Source of the DNA: Oscillospiraceae bacterium
GTDB lineage: Bacteria; Bacillota; Clostridia; Oscillospirales; CAG-382
DNA: 34,869 nucleotides
Direction of reading: 5' to 3'
Assembly: GCA_015065165.1 (NCBI GenBank)
Contig: SVQU01000020.1
Coordinates: 1-34,869 of the forward strand
The translations under genes were made by a program, and so were the position numbers. This document shows positions 7,811 through 17,050 of this stretch, piece by piece; positions within the stretch are counted from its first letter, which is position 1, and every line of letters starts with the position of its first letter. A model generated the notes under the pieces. That model saw only the letters and a program-made list of their open reading frames with translations, was not told the origin of the DNA and ran no database searches.

Positions 7811-9001
7811 TTAGCCTGTAATACCGCTACGTTCAACGCCTTCGATAAGTGTTCTCTGAGCAAACAAATACACAATTACAAGCGGGAACAGAATTAACAA
7901 ACCGCAGGTATTTCTAATTGCAGTTTCATATGCAGCCTGAGAAATGTACTTTGTATCGAGAGTGCTGGGAATTTTAACGATGTTAGGCAACAATATAAAC
8001 TTCTTATTATTCGTATAGAACAAGCCGGTATAGAAAGTATCCGACCACTGCCACGAGAAGGAGAACATAAAGATCGTAACCATCATCGTAACAGACATAG
8101 GAAGAATTATACGCACAAAGGTCTTAATAACGCCTGCACCGTCAACGTATGCAGCTTCTTCAAGTTCATCAGGAACGCCATTGAAATACTGACGCATCAA
8201 ATAGATGAACAAACCGTTTTTGAACGCCAAACCGGTGAAAGAAAGCACCGCAAAAGGCAAAGGTGTATTAAGCATATTACCAAAGGAATAAATCGTACCT
8301 GCAGGGTTTGAGAAAATAACGTCCATAAATCCTGCATCGATGCCCTTTGCAGCAAATGCAGCAACCATAGCATCATACCATGCTCCAACGCCGCCGTCAA
8401 AGGAGAACATATCCTTAAGGTTGATAAGCAGATTTCTAAAACCGTCCCAAATTCCCCAGAAGTCAAAGTATCTAAACTTCATAAACATAGAGAACTGAAT
8501 GGTTTCATGAGGAACGATCATTGTAAAGATAACGCAAGCGAAGAGAAGTTTTTTGAATCTGAACTTAAATTTCGCAAAACCGTAACCAACGATAGTACAA
8601 ATCAAGGTCTGAGAAATACCGCAAAGTACTGAAAGTATGGTTGTATTAAACAAGGCTTGGAAATAGTCGTTTTCTGTAATGATTGCTTTATATGTATCCA
8701 AGGTAGGATTCATAGCAATCAAAAGAACTCTTACGTTTGTAAAGTCTTCTTTACTCATGAACGAGCTGGCAATTTTAGAAATGTACGGTTGAAGTATTAC
8801 GTAAGAAATACCAACCAAAAGTACAAATCTGAACAATGCCCAAATTACTTGCTTAAGGAAGTAGAAAGTAAGGTACTTATAGCGGAGTCGCATAAGAAAC
8901 GGAGTCTTTTCCTGAGCTCTGATCTTTCTCATCGCTTCTTCGCGCGCGAGCTGTTTTTTATACTCTTTTAGTTCTTTTTTTGTCATAGAGGAAGTATCCA
9001 T
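7811..9001 (-). CDS. ABC transporter permease, MalG-like, with enlarged extracellular loop
   Basis: A CUT1 carbohydrate-type permease of 396 residues, about 90 longer than usual. It starts with a charged helical cytoplasmic extension (residues 7-33, KKELKEYKKQLAREEAMRK), then a first membrane helix at about 53-72. The ATPase-coupling EAA loop is clear (DELEEAAYVDGAG, 278-290, then LPMS). Residues about 170-247 form an extra region between two membrane helices with acidic and aromatic residues, absent from standard MalG-type proteins. It pairs with the preceding permease, ends the seven-gene operon, and is followed by a strong terminator. AGGAG precedes the ATG by 8 nt. No ATP-binding subunit is encoded in the window, so a shared MsmX-type ATPase elsewhere is likely. 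Confidence 0.9.
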   Translation of the reverse strand: MDTSSMTKKELKEYKKQLAREEAMRKIRAQEKTPFLMRLRYKYLTFYFLKQVIWALFRFVLLVGISYVILQPYISKIASSFMSKEDFTNVRVLLIAMNPTLDTYKAIITENDYFQALFNTTILSVLCGISQTLICTIVGYGFAKFKFRFKKLLFACVIFTMIVPHETIQFSMFMKFRYFDFWGIWDGFRNLLINLKDMFSFDGGVGAWYDAMVAAFAAKGIDAGFMDVIFSNPAGTIYSFGNMLNTPLPFAVLSFTGLAFKNGLFIYLMRQYFNGVPDELEEAAYVDGAGVIKTFVRIILPMSVTMMVTIFMFSFSWQWSDTFYTGLFYTNNKKFILLPNIVKIPSTLDTKYISQAAYETAIRNTCGLLILFPLVIVYLFAQRTLIEGVERSGITG

Positions 9002-9018
9002 TTAAGCCACTCCTTTCC

Positions 9019-10014
9019 TTAAGTATCTTTTCTCTGGTAGAAGACGTATGCGCTGAGCACACCCGAAACGATGGCAAGCAACACAACAACGATTAGGAAG
9101 TACATCCAAGACATTGCTGTGGACACCTCGTCGTTACCCGATTTATATACCGAAGAAATGTAGGACATAACCGAGTTTGTCTTCGTTGTGAACGAGTCAA
9201 TAACCGTATAAACGGCATTTACAAGAATCATCGGGCTTATCATCGGGAAAGTAATCTTCCAGAAGGTTTCCCATGCGGACGCGCCGTCGATAAAGCAGGA
9301 TTCATAAATCGCAGGAGAGATAGACTGCAAACCGGAAAGGAATATAAGCATCTGTACACCGGATTTATTGATGATACCGTATACGTTGTTTACAAGACCA
9401 ACAACATATTTAACGATACCGCCGCCAACACGCATACCGCCAAGCAATGAATTGATATCCATGGCTGTGATGATTTGTGCGCCGCCGCCTCCGCCGATAC
9501 TTCCCTCTTCTTGACCGCCAACCTGCTGCATTGCATCAGCAAGAGTGTTTTGAACGTCAATAGATTCGATAATACCGGTAGAAACGATAACGGGGATGAA
9601 GAATATAGCTCTGAAAATTGCTCTGCCACGCATTTTCTGGTTAAGCAATACAGCCATAAACAATGCGAAAATTACAATCGCGGGAACATTAAAAACAAGT
9701 TCTTTAACGCTGCCAACCAAGGTTGTAACGAAAGCGGGGTCGTTGGAAATTGCATAACTATAGTTAGCAAAACCAACAGGTTCCAAGAAATATCCACCCG
9801 GCTGAATAACAGTATTGTTGAACGAGAAGGTTATAGATTCAACAATCATAGGTAAATATATCAAGAAGAAGCCCAGGAGGAAGGGTGCGATAAACACCCA
9901 ACCCATCCTAGATTTTTGAACGTCAAGCGAACCGCTGCGTTTACGTTTTTTGTTTTTTGCCTTCGTGGAGGGAGCAACTGCAGAAGCATTAACTGCTACG
10001 TTTTCGTTTTTCAT
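9019..10014 (-). CDS. ABC transporter permease, MalF/UgpA-like, with glycine-rich loop insertion
   Basis: A CUT1 permease of 331 residues. A basic cytoplasmic N-terminus (KAKNKKRKR, residues 18-26) precedes the first membrane helix (about 39-60). The EAA-type coupling loop is at about 236-262 (YESCFIDGASAWETFWKITFP). Residues about 151-218 form an enlarged loop between membrane helices that includes GSIGGGGGAQ and several short hydrophobic runs; ordinary partners in this operon lack it. The ATG overlaps the stop of the DUF5696 gene by one base (TAATG), so translation is coupled. It should form a heterodimer with the permease encoded immediately downstream. Confidence 0.9.
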   Translation of the reverse strand: MKNENVAVNASAVAPSTKAKNKKRKRSGSLDVQKSRMGWVFIAPFLLGFFLIYLPMIVESITFSFNNTVIQPGGYFLEPVGFANYSYAISNDPAFVTTLVGSVKELVFNVPAIVIFALFMAVLLNQKMRGRAIFRAIFFIPVIVSTGIIESIDVQNTLADAMQQVGGQEEGSIGGGGGAQIITAMDINSLLGGMRVGGGIVKYVVGLVNNVYGIINKSGVQMLIFLSGLQSISPAIYESCFIDGASAWETFWKITFPMISPMILVNAVYTVIDSFTTKTNSVMSYISSVYKSGNDEVSTAMSWMYFLIVVVLLAIVSGVLSAYVFYQRKDT

Positions 10015-12956
10015 TATTTATTACCCTCCCATACTTTGATAATTTCGCCTTCTGCGTTAAGCTTTACGTATCCGTTTACGGGAATTACAACATCTGTATT
10101 TTCAACAGTATATGCCTTTTCACCGTAGTTAACATAGAAAGCAATGCCGTTTTCGTAAACAATCTTTGCAACTTTACCGTCATTGGTTAAAATGTCGTGC
10201 TTAAGCATAGCGGAGTTTTGTACGTCTCCGATTGCCTCGTTAACATCATTATAAGCCGAAACGATATCGTCAACCCAAATGTTATAACGAACGGAATAGT
10301 AAAGTTCAATTGCGCTGTAGTTATATTTCTTTAATTCGGAGATGTTATTCATCGCAACTACGAAATAGGGGTTTGCACCGCTTTCGATAGTTTTCAACAA
10401 ATAATAATCATAGTCTCCGGCAAGGTTGAGCGCCTGACCGGTATATTCTTTATAACCGTGAAGAACCATGCTCATAAAGGGAATGGTTGCATAGGAAATA
10501 AGAAGTCTGGAGTCATCAAGAGGCACGTCAATAATATCGGTTGCATAAGGCAACGCATATTTATTACCTGCAGAAATAAGAACCTTTTTGTTGTTTTCTT
10601 TAATTGTAGAGAGCAACTGAATTACAAGTTCCTTAGAGTCTTCTCTGGTCAAAGGTCTGTCTTCGTTAAAGTCGGAGGACAAATACTGACCGAGAGAACC
10701 AACAGAAATAGAACCTACGTTATACTTAGAATAGTCTTCATATGCGGAAGCGTAAAGTTCTCTCATAAAGTTGGGAGAAATAACCGCTTCGCCGGGAGTG
10801 AGAGTTACAAAGCCCTGCCATACGGGGTTATAACCTTTTCTTCTTGCAGAACGATCATCAATAGTTCTTGCAACGTCATCTTCGGAATCAAATCCGTCGA
10901 AGGCGTTGTCGCTGTAAGCGAAAGAAAGTTCAATATCAGGGAACAAAGTAACGTTATTCTCGTTAGCGTAAGAGATGAGGTTTTTAAATCCTTCTTCCCC
11001 ACCGAGAACGTCCTCAACTTCGATTGAAGTAGCAACATCACCCATCAAGCCGCCGTTAAACCAGCCGTTCATTTTAACCTTAAGGTTATAAATGTCGTGT
11101 TTGGTTTTTAATTCATCAAGAATATCAATAGTATCCTGGAAGGTTGTAAGAGCAACCATAGATTCAACAGGAACACCGAGAACGGTCTTCTGCGATTCAA
11201 TAGCACCAAGTGTTTCAAGATAGAGAGGAATATCCTTTTCTGCGTCATCAACCTTGGTGAGTACGCCGGACTTAACGAGGTAGCTTCTATATGCCGCAGC
11301 CATATCCGAATAGGACTTATCAGCATCCAAGGAATCGGTAGCTACGTCGCCATCTTCGGTACCGTCAAGAATGAACAATCTCAACTTGAAGTTACCGGTG
11401 TATTTACGCTTGGATTCAACCGTCCACATAGATGTTGTACCAACAGAAAGACCGCCGGTAAGCATATACGAGTCCTTAGGACGAGGGTTGAAGGAAGTAT
11501 AAACAGAAGCAAAGTTATGAATAGAACCACCGTAGCTAACGTTAATCTTAGCCATGGAGTCGCCTTCCTCGATAACTGCAAGATATGCAATTTCAAGAGG
11601 AACAGAAACTTCTTTTTCTTCTTTTATCATTTCACCATTTTCGTCATAAGTATAGTTGCCGTTTTCATCAAGAACGGGAACCATATCCATAATGGTGTGG
11701 TCGTTTTCAACACGCTGATACAAGCCGAATACAGGAAGTCTGGCAACCTCGCTATTCTGACCGGAAATAGAGTGGTAGGTATAGTCCTGACCGTAAAGGC
11801 TGCTGGAATTCTCTATAACACCTGTAAGGTCGGAGAAATCGATAAGCGAGCCCGAACCATCGGGAGAGAACATATAACCGGTGTTGTTAACGTCCCCTGC
11901 ACCGCCGTAAGGAAGAACCTTTACATCAGACAAGGTGTAAATCGAAGAGTCGAAACGAATGTTACCCGCGTTACATCTGATGGTGATTTCGTCGCCCTCT
12001 ACACGATATTCAAGAGCAAGCTTGAACAAAGGCGGAGCTTCATCATCGGAAACGTATTCGGTTTCTGCATGGTCTGCATCCAATGCATCATAGTCATAAT
12101 CGGTATAGCTCTTAACAATACGTTCCAGCTTAACAAGTTCTTGTTGAGTGGTTGTAGAGTCGCAGACATAAACCGCCATGTTCTTTGTGCAGGGATACAT
12201 CTTCTGCATTTTTTCCTTTTCATCCGCAGATACAAAAGCATCGTTAGGATCCATCAATGCATACTGTGCGCTGAATTCGGTATAGTCTCTTCTTCTGGTA
12301 GAATTTTCCTGAATCTGAGTAAGAAGATTTTCGAACTTATCTTTTCTGATAAGCATAGGAACAAGGAACGTAACCTGTTCACGACCGATAGTGTATTCAA
12401 CACGAACACCGCCGCGAATATTCTTAACCGTAATCTGTCTGTTTGCGGCAGCATCGGCAAAAGAATTCAAATCGTATTCCTTATCATTTTTGGAATAATC
12501 AATGATAATCTGAGAAAGTAAATTCTCTTTATCTACGGGAGTTGTACCGTTCTGAGCACCTTTAGCCTGTGCAGCGCCTGCGTTATAAGGGTTGGTGCAA
12601 TAGAATGCGGTATATTCGGGAACATCGCCCGAAGCAATGATATCTTCTTTTGTTACGGAATCATCTTTCAAAACCAAGAAGATCATTTCACCGGTAACGA
12701 TATCGCCATAGAAGGCATAACCGTCTACTACGGTAAGCAATTGCATAGCATCAACTTCACCGTTACCAAGTATACGTTGTTTTACGTTAGAGAAAGCCGT
12801 TGTGGTGTATGCAGGATACTTTTTATTCTTCCAAGTATCTTCCCATGTTTCTTCTTCATCTTCAGCAGCAAAAGCCGAAATAGTAGCGAAGGAAGTCGTT
12901 AGCATAAACACACATAGAACGAGTGCAATCAAACGCATTAATTTATTTATTTTCAT
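10014..12956 (-). CDS. secreted DUF5696-family protein
   Basis: A 980-residue secreted protein. Residues 1-30 form a Sec signal peptide with probable cleavage after AFA. An N-terminal beta-rich region (about 50-350) and a middle region with GYMFSPDGSGSLIDF (360-374) resemble carbohydrate-active enzyme accessory folds. From about 575 to 890 the alternation of strands and helices looks like a barrel (LYLETLGAIE, NLKVKMNGWFNGG, VTLFPDIELSFAYSD). I assign DUF5696 from memory of such proteins beside sugar ABC permeases; its activity is not established. There is no lipobox or obvious C-terminal anchor, so it may be released or bound to its neighbours. AAGGAG lies 10 nt before the ATG. It is fifth in the operon. 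A glycoside hydrolase-like role is inference. Confidence 0.8.
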   Translation of the reverse strand: MKINKLMRLIALVLCVFMLTTSFATISAFAAEDEEETWEDTWKNKKYPAYTTTAFSNVKQRILGNGEVDAMQLLTVVDGYAFYGDIVTGEMIFLVLKDDSVTKEDIIASGDVPEYTAFYCTNPYNAGAAQAKGAQNGTTPVDKENLLSQIIIDYSKNDKEYDLNSFADAAANRQITVKNIRGGVRVEYTIGREQVTFLVPMLIRKDKFENLLTQIQENSTRRRDYTEFSAQYALMDPNDAFVSADEKEKMQKMYPCTKNMAVYVCDSTTTQQELVKLERIVKSYTDYDYDALDADHAETEYVSDDEAPPLFKLALEYRVEGDEITIRCNAGNIRFDSSIYTLSDVKVLPYGGAGDVNNTGYMFSPDGSGSLIDFSDLTGVIENSSSLYGQDYTYHSISGQNSEVARLPVFGLYQRVENDHTIMDMVPVLDENGNYTYDENGEMIKEEKEVSVPLEIAYLAVIEEGDSMAKINVSYGGSIHNFASVYTSFNPRPKDSYMLTGGLSVGTTSMWTVESKRKYTGNFKLRLFILDGTEDGDVATDSLDADKSYSDMAAAYRSYLVKSGVLTKVDDAEKDIPLYLETLGAIESQKTVLGVPVESMVALTTFQDTIDILDELKTKHDIYNLKVKMNGWFNGGLMGDVATSIEVEDVLGGEEGFKNLISYANENNVTLFPDIELSFAYSDNAFDGFDSEDDVARTIDDRSARRKGYNPVWQGFVTLTPGEAVISPNFMRELYASAYEDYSKYNVGSISVGSLGQYLSSDFNEDRPLTREDSKELVIQLLSTIKENNKKVLISAGNKYALPYATDIIDVPLDDSRLLISYATIPFMSMVLHGYKEYTGQALNLAGDYDYYLLKTIESGANPYFVVAMNNISELKKYNYSAIELYYSVRYNIWVDDIVSAYNDVNEAIGDVQNSAMLKHDILTNDGKVAKIVYENGIAFYVNYGEKAYTVENTDVVIPVNGYVKLNAEGEIIKVWEGNK

Positions 12957-12973
12957 TTACATTACACTCCTTT

Positions 12974-15175
12974 CTACGACCATCTATAGGACAATTCAAT
13001 GTAGAGCTGATAGAAGAACCCGATTACCTTTGCAATCAATGCGGTGAACAAACCTGCAAGGAAGATAATAAATGCAACACCGATTATAGAGCAAATAGTA
13101 GTGATAAAGTTCTTACCGAGAGAATAATCGTGAGTAACCATCATACCGAAATAAACAAGCATAAACAGCCAAGCAAAAGCGAAGCCTTCGATAAGGGTTA
13201 CAAGCTGTAATTCGGTTAAAGTCATTACATTAGAAACGATAACCGAAGGTATAATTAACATAGGAAGCGGAACGAGAGAATAGCAGGTAGCTATGAACAC
13301 GTCCTTGAAGCTGCCCTCGCCCTCGAACAAGGTGGTAATACACCAGTTAGCGATTACCCACAGTATAACGGGAGCTAAAATGGAAACGATGGAAAGCAAG
13401 ATGGACATCGAGGAACCTTCGGGGTTCTGCAAATAGCTCTTACCCAAGGATTGATATACAAAGGTAAGGCAGGTAATTGCAAGCCAGAAAATAGCACCGC
13501 GAACGGAACCGCGTTTTTCATGCTTCAAATCCCAGAAACCGTCAAAGGGATGGAAAATGATATGGAAACCGTAAAGAACTTCTTCTTTAAAGCTTCTCTT
13601 TTCTTTTTCCTTCTGTCCTTCTTTATTAACCTTATTGGCAAAGGCAAAGAATTTAGATATGCCCCAAATTACAATAATAAGAACAAGAGGAATTAACCAA
13701 ATGTTATCTTCCATCCATTCCTTACGGAACGCCTGGTAAGCTTTAGAATAATCTTCGGTATTGTAAGCGTACTTGTAATACTTCATAGCCTGTACGTATT
13801 CGCCGTCGAGATACAAGCTATCTGCAATACCTACGTATGCAGCATCATAGTTGTTGTTGTGCTGAAGAATACTGATAAAGTAGTCAACAGCTTTATCATA
13901 CTGCTGATCTTCGGTATTCTGAATAGCAGCAGCAAGCAAATCGCCGTATGCGGTACGCTTATAAACGGTGATGGAGCCTTCTCTGTCAAGCAACAACATA
14001 TTCGTTCCCTGATAATCTATGGAAACAAGGTTGTTAATATGACCAAGCTGTTTACCTTTATCACCAAACGCAAACAAGAGGTTACCATCAAAATCGTAGG
14101 TGAATACCCTGCTGCGCTTAGAGTCGATAATACTCCAAGTATTGGTAGGACCAACTGCAACGTCTACAACGGTAGAAGGACCACCGCCTACGGAAGCTTC
14201 ACGAGTTTTACCCATATCGATTTCGCCGGAAGGAGGCCAGAAACCGTTACGGTTCATAACGTCAGTACCGTTGGGGTTAAGCTTCTTAACAGGTGCATAG
14301 TCGCCGGACTTATCTTTGCCGTTAATAGCACTTTCAACCTTAGACTCTTCGATTGAAGAGGTAGTTGCGTAAATAAAGCCGTCTTTATCGATACAAAGGT
14401 TGTTATACTCTGTGGAAACGTTGGTTTTACTTGCCGCCAACTGCTCTGCGGTTTTGAACAGACGCAAGAAGTATTCAAAAGCATTGAACGCAACCTTCTG
14501 CGCACCGATAAAGCCGTTAAAGGAACCATCTCTGTTAAGAGATATGATACCAAAGGTAGAAGTAGCGGAAACAACATAAATTCTGCCTGCGTGGTCAACA
14601 GAAACAGCAACGGGCGAATAAATGTGGTTTTCGGGCATAACTTCACTCGCAGGCTCGGGTACGATATCAACGAAGTTACCAAGCTTATCGAACACAACGA
14701 TTCTGGAGTTACCGGTATCTGCAACGAAAATTTCTTCGTCGGTTACAAATACACCGCTGGGGCCGTTAAGGCTGTCGGGTACACCGAATTTATTAGTAAA
14801 TTCGTCAACAAGAAGTCTGATATTGAAGTTTTCGTCTGTAACAACAATTTGGTTTTTACTGCTGTTAACAATGTAAACATGTCCAAGTTCATCTACAAAG
14901 ATATCCTTGGGAGTATCCAAGCCGGTAAATGCTTCTGTATTTGCGTACATAAGCTTTGCGTTACTGCTGGCGCCGCCGTCAGGTCCTAAAGACTCTAACA
15001 AAGTTGTAGAGTTGATAACTTTAACGGGAGTATAGGCGTCAGGGCTACGCTGCATCTTACCGTCAACACCGTAGGTATATGTTGTATACGGTGTTATAGC
15101 ACTTGCGGAGACAGTGCCAACGAGCATTATCAGTGCTAATACGAATAAAAGCACTCTTGTGATTTTGCTTTTCAT
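12974..15175 (-). CDS. NHL-repeat / TPR / Yip1-domain membrane protein
   Basis: A 733-residue multidomain protein. Residues 1-26 are a signal peptide (cleavage near SASA). Residues about 85-410 carry NHL-type beta-propeller repeats (PKDIFVDELGHVYIVN, PSGVFVTDEEIFVADTGNSRIVVFD). Residues about 410-485 are TPR-like (YDKAVDYFISILQHNNNYDAA). A membrane helix lies at about 493-512, then a charged linker, then a five-helix Yip1-type domain (about 525-725). The propeller should face outside. The start is the ATG at 15175, which has AAAGGGG 7 nt upstream; a TTG two codons earlier is only 1 nt from that site. It sits between two permease pairs, suggesting a scaffold or sensor linking them. That function is inferred, not known. 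Confidence 0.85.
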   Translation of the reverse strand: MKSKITRVLLFVLALIMLVGTVSASAITPYTTYTYGVDGKMQRSPDAYTPVKVINSTTLLESLGPDGGASSNAKLMYANTEAFTGLDTPKDIFVDELGHVYIVNSSKNQIVVTDENFNIRLLVDEFTNKFGVPDSLNGPSGVFVTDEEIFVADTGNSRIVVFDKLGNFVDIVPEPASEVMPENHIYSPVAVSVDHAGRIYVVSATSTFGIISLNRDGSFNGFIGAQKVAFNAFEYFLRLFKTAEQLAASKTNVSTEYNNLCIDKDGFIYATTSSIEESKVESAINGKDKSGDYAPVKKLNPNGTDVMNRNGFWPPSGEIDMGKTREASVGGGPSTVVDVAVGPTNTWSIIDSKRSRVFTYDFDGNLLFAFGDKGKQLGHINNLVSIDYQGTNMLLLDREGSITVYKRTAYGDLLAAAIQNTEDQQYDKAVDYFISILQHNNNYDAAYVGIADSLYLDGEYVQAMKYYKYAYNTEDYSKAYQAFRKEWMEDNIWLIPLVLIIVIWGISKFFAFANKVNKEGQKEKEKRSFKEEVLYGFHIIFHPFDGFWDLKHEKRGSVRGAIFWLAITCLTFVYQSLGKSYLQNPEGSSMSILLSIVSILAPVILWVIANWCITTLFEGEGSFKDVFIATCYSLVPLPMLIIPSVIVSNVMTLTELQLVTLIEGFAFAWLFMLVYFGMMVTHDYSLGKNFITTICSIIGVAFIIFLAGLFTALIAKVIGFFYQLYIELSYRWS

Positions 15176-15190
15176 ACACAATCCCCTTTC

Positions 15191-16108
15191 TTAGTCTTTC
15201 ATACCGGAAGCAGACATTGTGGTAATAACGTTGCTCTGTGTAATTACGAATACCGTAATAGGAACAATCATCATAATAACCGTAGATGCTGCCGAAACAC
15301 CGGAAAGCGCAATACCTGCAGTAACGAGCTGACCTATAGCATAGTTGAAGGTCTTTAACTGTTCACTATAAATGAACATACTTGCACCCATATTCCACAA
15401 GTCTTTAAATACGAAAATGATAAGTGTAATCCATGCAGGCTTAACCATTGGCATTGCAATTTTCCAGAAGATGAGGTTTTCGCCCGCACCTTCAAGACGA
15501 GCACTTTCCAAAACAGAATCGTTAACCGAGGTTTCCATAAACTGTTTCATCAAGTACAAACCGAAAGTTGTACACCATGCAGGAACGATAACTGCAAGAT
15601 AACTGTCAACCCAACCGAGGATAGACATAGTAAGGAAGTTAGTGATACCTGTAACCGTAGAGTTAAACATCAAAGAGTAAACAACTATCGAGAACAGGAA
15701 CTGTCTTCCGGGGAACTTAATCTTCGCAAGGGCATAAGCCGCATAGGACGCGAGGATAACGTTACCGAAGGTACCCGCTACGGAGATAAATACAGTATTG
15801 AATATGTATCTCGAGAACGGAACCCAGGATTTGTTCATCAGGTTGAACAAGTCGCGGAAATTTTTAATTGTAGGGTTCATCACGAAGAATCTCGGAGGGA
15901 ACACGAACAATTCATCCAAGGGCTTTAAGGACTGGGAAATAGCATACACCAAAGGCAACACCATTATAACGGCAACAATTGCCAACATAACGAATATACC
16001 GATATCGCCGCCCTTGGAACGGTTGATAGAACGTGTAAACTGTTGTTTGTTCTGCAAACGCTTATTGTGATAGCGAACGTATTTTTGTTTCAAATCCTGA
16101 AATGACAT
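15191..16108 (-). CDS. ABC transporter permease, MalG-like (first pair)
   Basis: A CUT1 permease of 305 residues and normal length, with a basic cytoplasmic N-terminus, six expected membrane helices, and a coupling loop LESARLEGAGENLIFWKIAMP at residues 200-220. The loop has Ser where the EAA motif usually has its first Ala, a common variation. The ATG follows the stop of the upstream permease with one base between, and AGGTAGGT lies within the end of that gene. It should dimerise with the upstream permease to form a translocation pore fed by the substrate-binding protein encoded two genes upstream. Confidence 0.93.
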   Translation of the reverse strand: MSFQDLKQKYVRYHNKRLQNKQQFTRSINRSKGGDIGIFVMLAIVAVIMVLPLVYAISQSLKPLDELFVFPPRFFVMNPTIKNFRDLFNLMNKSWVPFSRYIFNTVFISVAGTFGNVILASYAAYALAKIKFPGRQFLFSIVVYSLMFNSTVTGITNFLTMSILGWVDSYLAVIVPAWCTTFGLYLMKQFMETSVNDSVLESARLEGAGENLIFWKIAMPMVKPAWITLIIFVFKDLWNMGASMFIYSEQLKTFNYAIGQLVTAGIALSGVSAASTVIMMIVPITVFVITQSNVITTMSASGMKD

Positions 16109-16109
16109 A

Positions 16110-17045
16110 TTACGTACCTACCTTTCTAAGCATCTTAGTTACAAGCATGTTTGCACCAATCATCATAAAGAACAATATGGTAGCAATTGCCGAAGCGTAA
16201 CCCATTTCAAAACGCTGTCCACCATAGTCTTCCAAATGGTGCATTATGGTGTGCGCACAGTAGTTCGGGCTGGGGAAACCAACGAGAGCAGTGATAACAC
16301 CACCAAAACCGAAGGAACCGGTGATAGCAAGAATTGCACCGAGCATCATCTGAGGACGCATTGTGGGAAGCGTGATATACCAAAGTTCCTGCCAACGGTT
16401 TTTAACACCGTCAACCGCACCTGCTTCGTAAAGAGCCTTATCTACAACCTGGAAACCTGCGATAAACGTAAGGAAGGAAGTACCGAGAGACGTCCAAAGA
16501 GCAACTGCGATAATAAGCGGGAAAATGTAATCCTCGTTTTGGAACCAAAGAACAGGCTCGTTCAACAAGCCAAGCTTCATACCCCACGCGTTTACGAAAC
16601 CGTATTGGTCGGCGGAGAAGAAGATTGTCCAAATCAAGTAAACCTGACCTGAAATCGAGGGTGCATAGAACATAAGTGTAGCGACAGCTCTGATCTTAGG
16701 ACGAAGTTCGTTAATAAACCAAGCGAACAACATCGAAAGAAGATAAGAACCGGGACCTGTGATTGCCGCAAATTTAAAGGTATTTAAAATTGCGGTAATG
16801 AAGATATCGTCATCAAGGAACAATCTTATGTAGTTATCCATAAAGACGAAATCGGGAAATTCGAGAAGGTTAAAGGTTGTAAAGCTCAAGACAAAGGACA
16901 ACAAAACGGGCAAAACCGTGAAGATGAAGAAAAGAATAAAGAACGGAGCAACCATAAAGTAGCCAACTTTGTTTTTCTTCATTTCATTTATCGTCCATTG
17001 AGCGTGTGTCATATCGGTACGAATGACGGCTTTTTCTTTTGCCAT
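16110..17045 (-). CDS. ABC transporter permease, LplB/MalF-like (first pair)
   Basis: A CUT1 permease of 311 residues. Membrane helix 1 is at about 28-54, and the coupling loop YEAGAVDGVKNRWQELWYITLP is at about 206-227. The length and the extracellular loop are ordinary, unlike the second permease pair. I chose the ATG at 17045 because AAGGAGGT lies about 7 nt upstream; a TTG at 17069 would overlap the preceding gene. The ribosome binding site overlaps the stop codon of the substrate-binding protein gene, and only five bases separate the genes, so this is clearly an operon. Confidence 0.93.
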   Translation of the reverse strand: MAKEKAVIRTDMTHAQWTINEMKKNKVGYFMVAPFFILFFIFTVLPVLLSFVLSFTTFNLLEFPDFVFMDNYIRLFLDDDIFITAILNTFKFAAITGPGSYLLSMLFAWFINELRPKIRAVATLMFYAPSISGQVYLIWTIFFSADQYGFVNAWGMKLGLLNEPVLWFQNEDYIFPLIIAVALWTSLGTSFLTFIAGFQVVDKALYEAGAVDGVKNRWQELWYITLPTMRPQMMLGAILAITGSFGFGGVITALVGFPSPNYCAHTIMHHLEDYGGQRFEMGYASAIATILFFMMIGANMLVTKMLRKVGT

Positions 17046-17050
17046 TACAA

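Noticed and set aside
11517..12521. A 334-codon open frame on the plus strand opposite the DUF5696 gene
   Set aside because: No ribosome site, no recognisable domain, and low-complexity Arg/Ile/Asn-rich translation typical of an antisense shadow.
15176..15181. TTG start for the NHL/Yip1 gene
   Set aside because: The AAAGGGG site would be only 1 nt away; the ATG at 15175 has 7-nt spacing.
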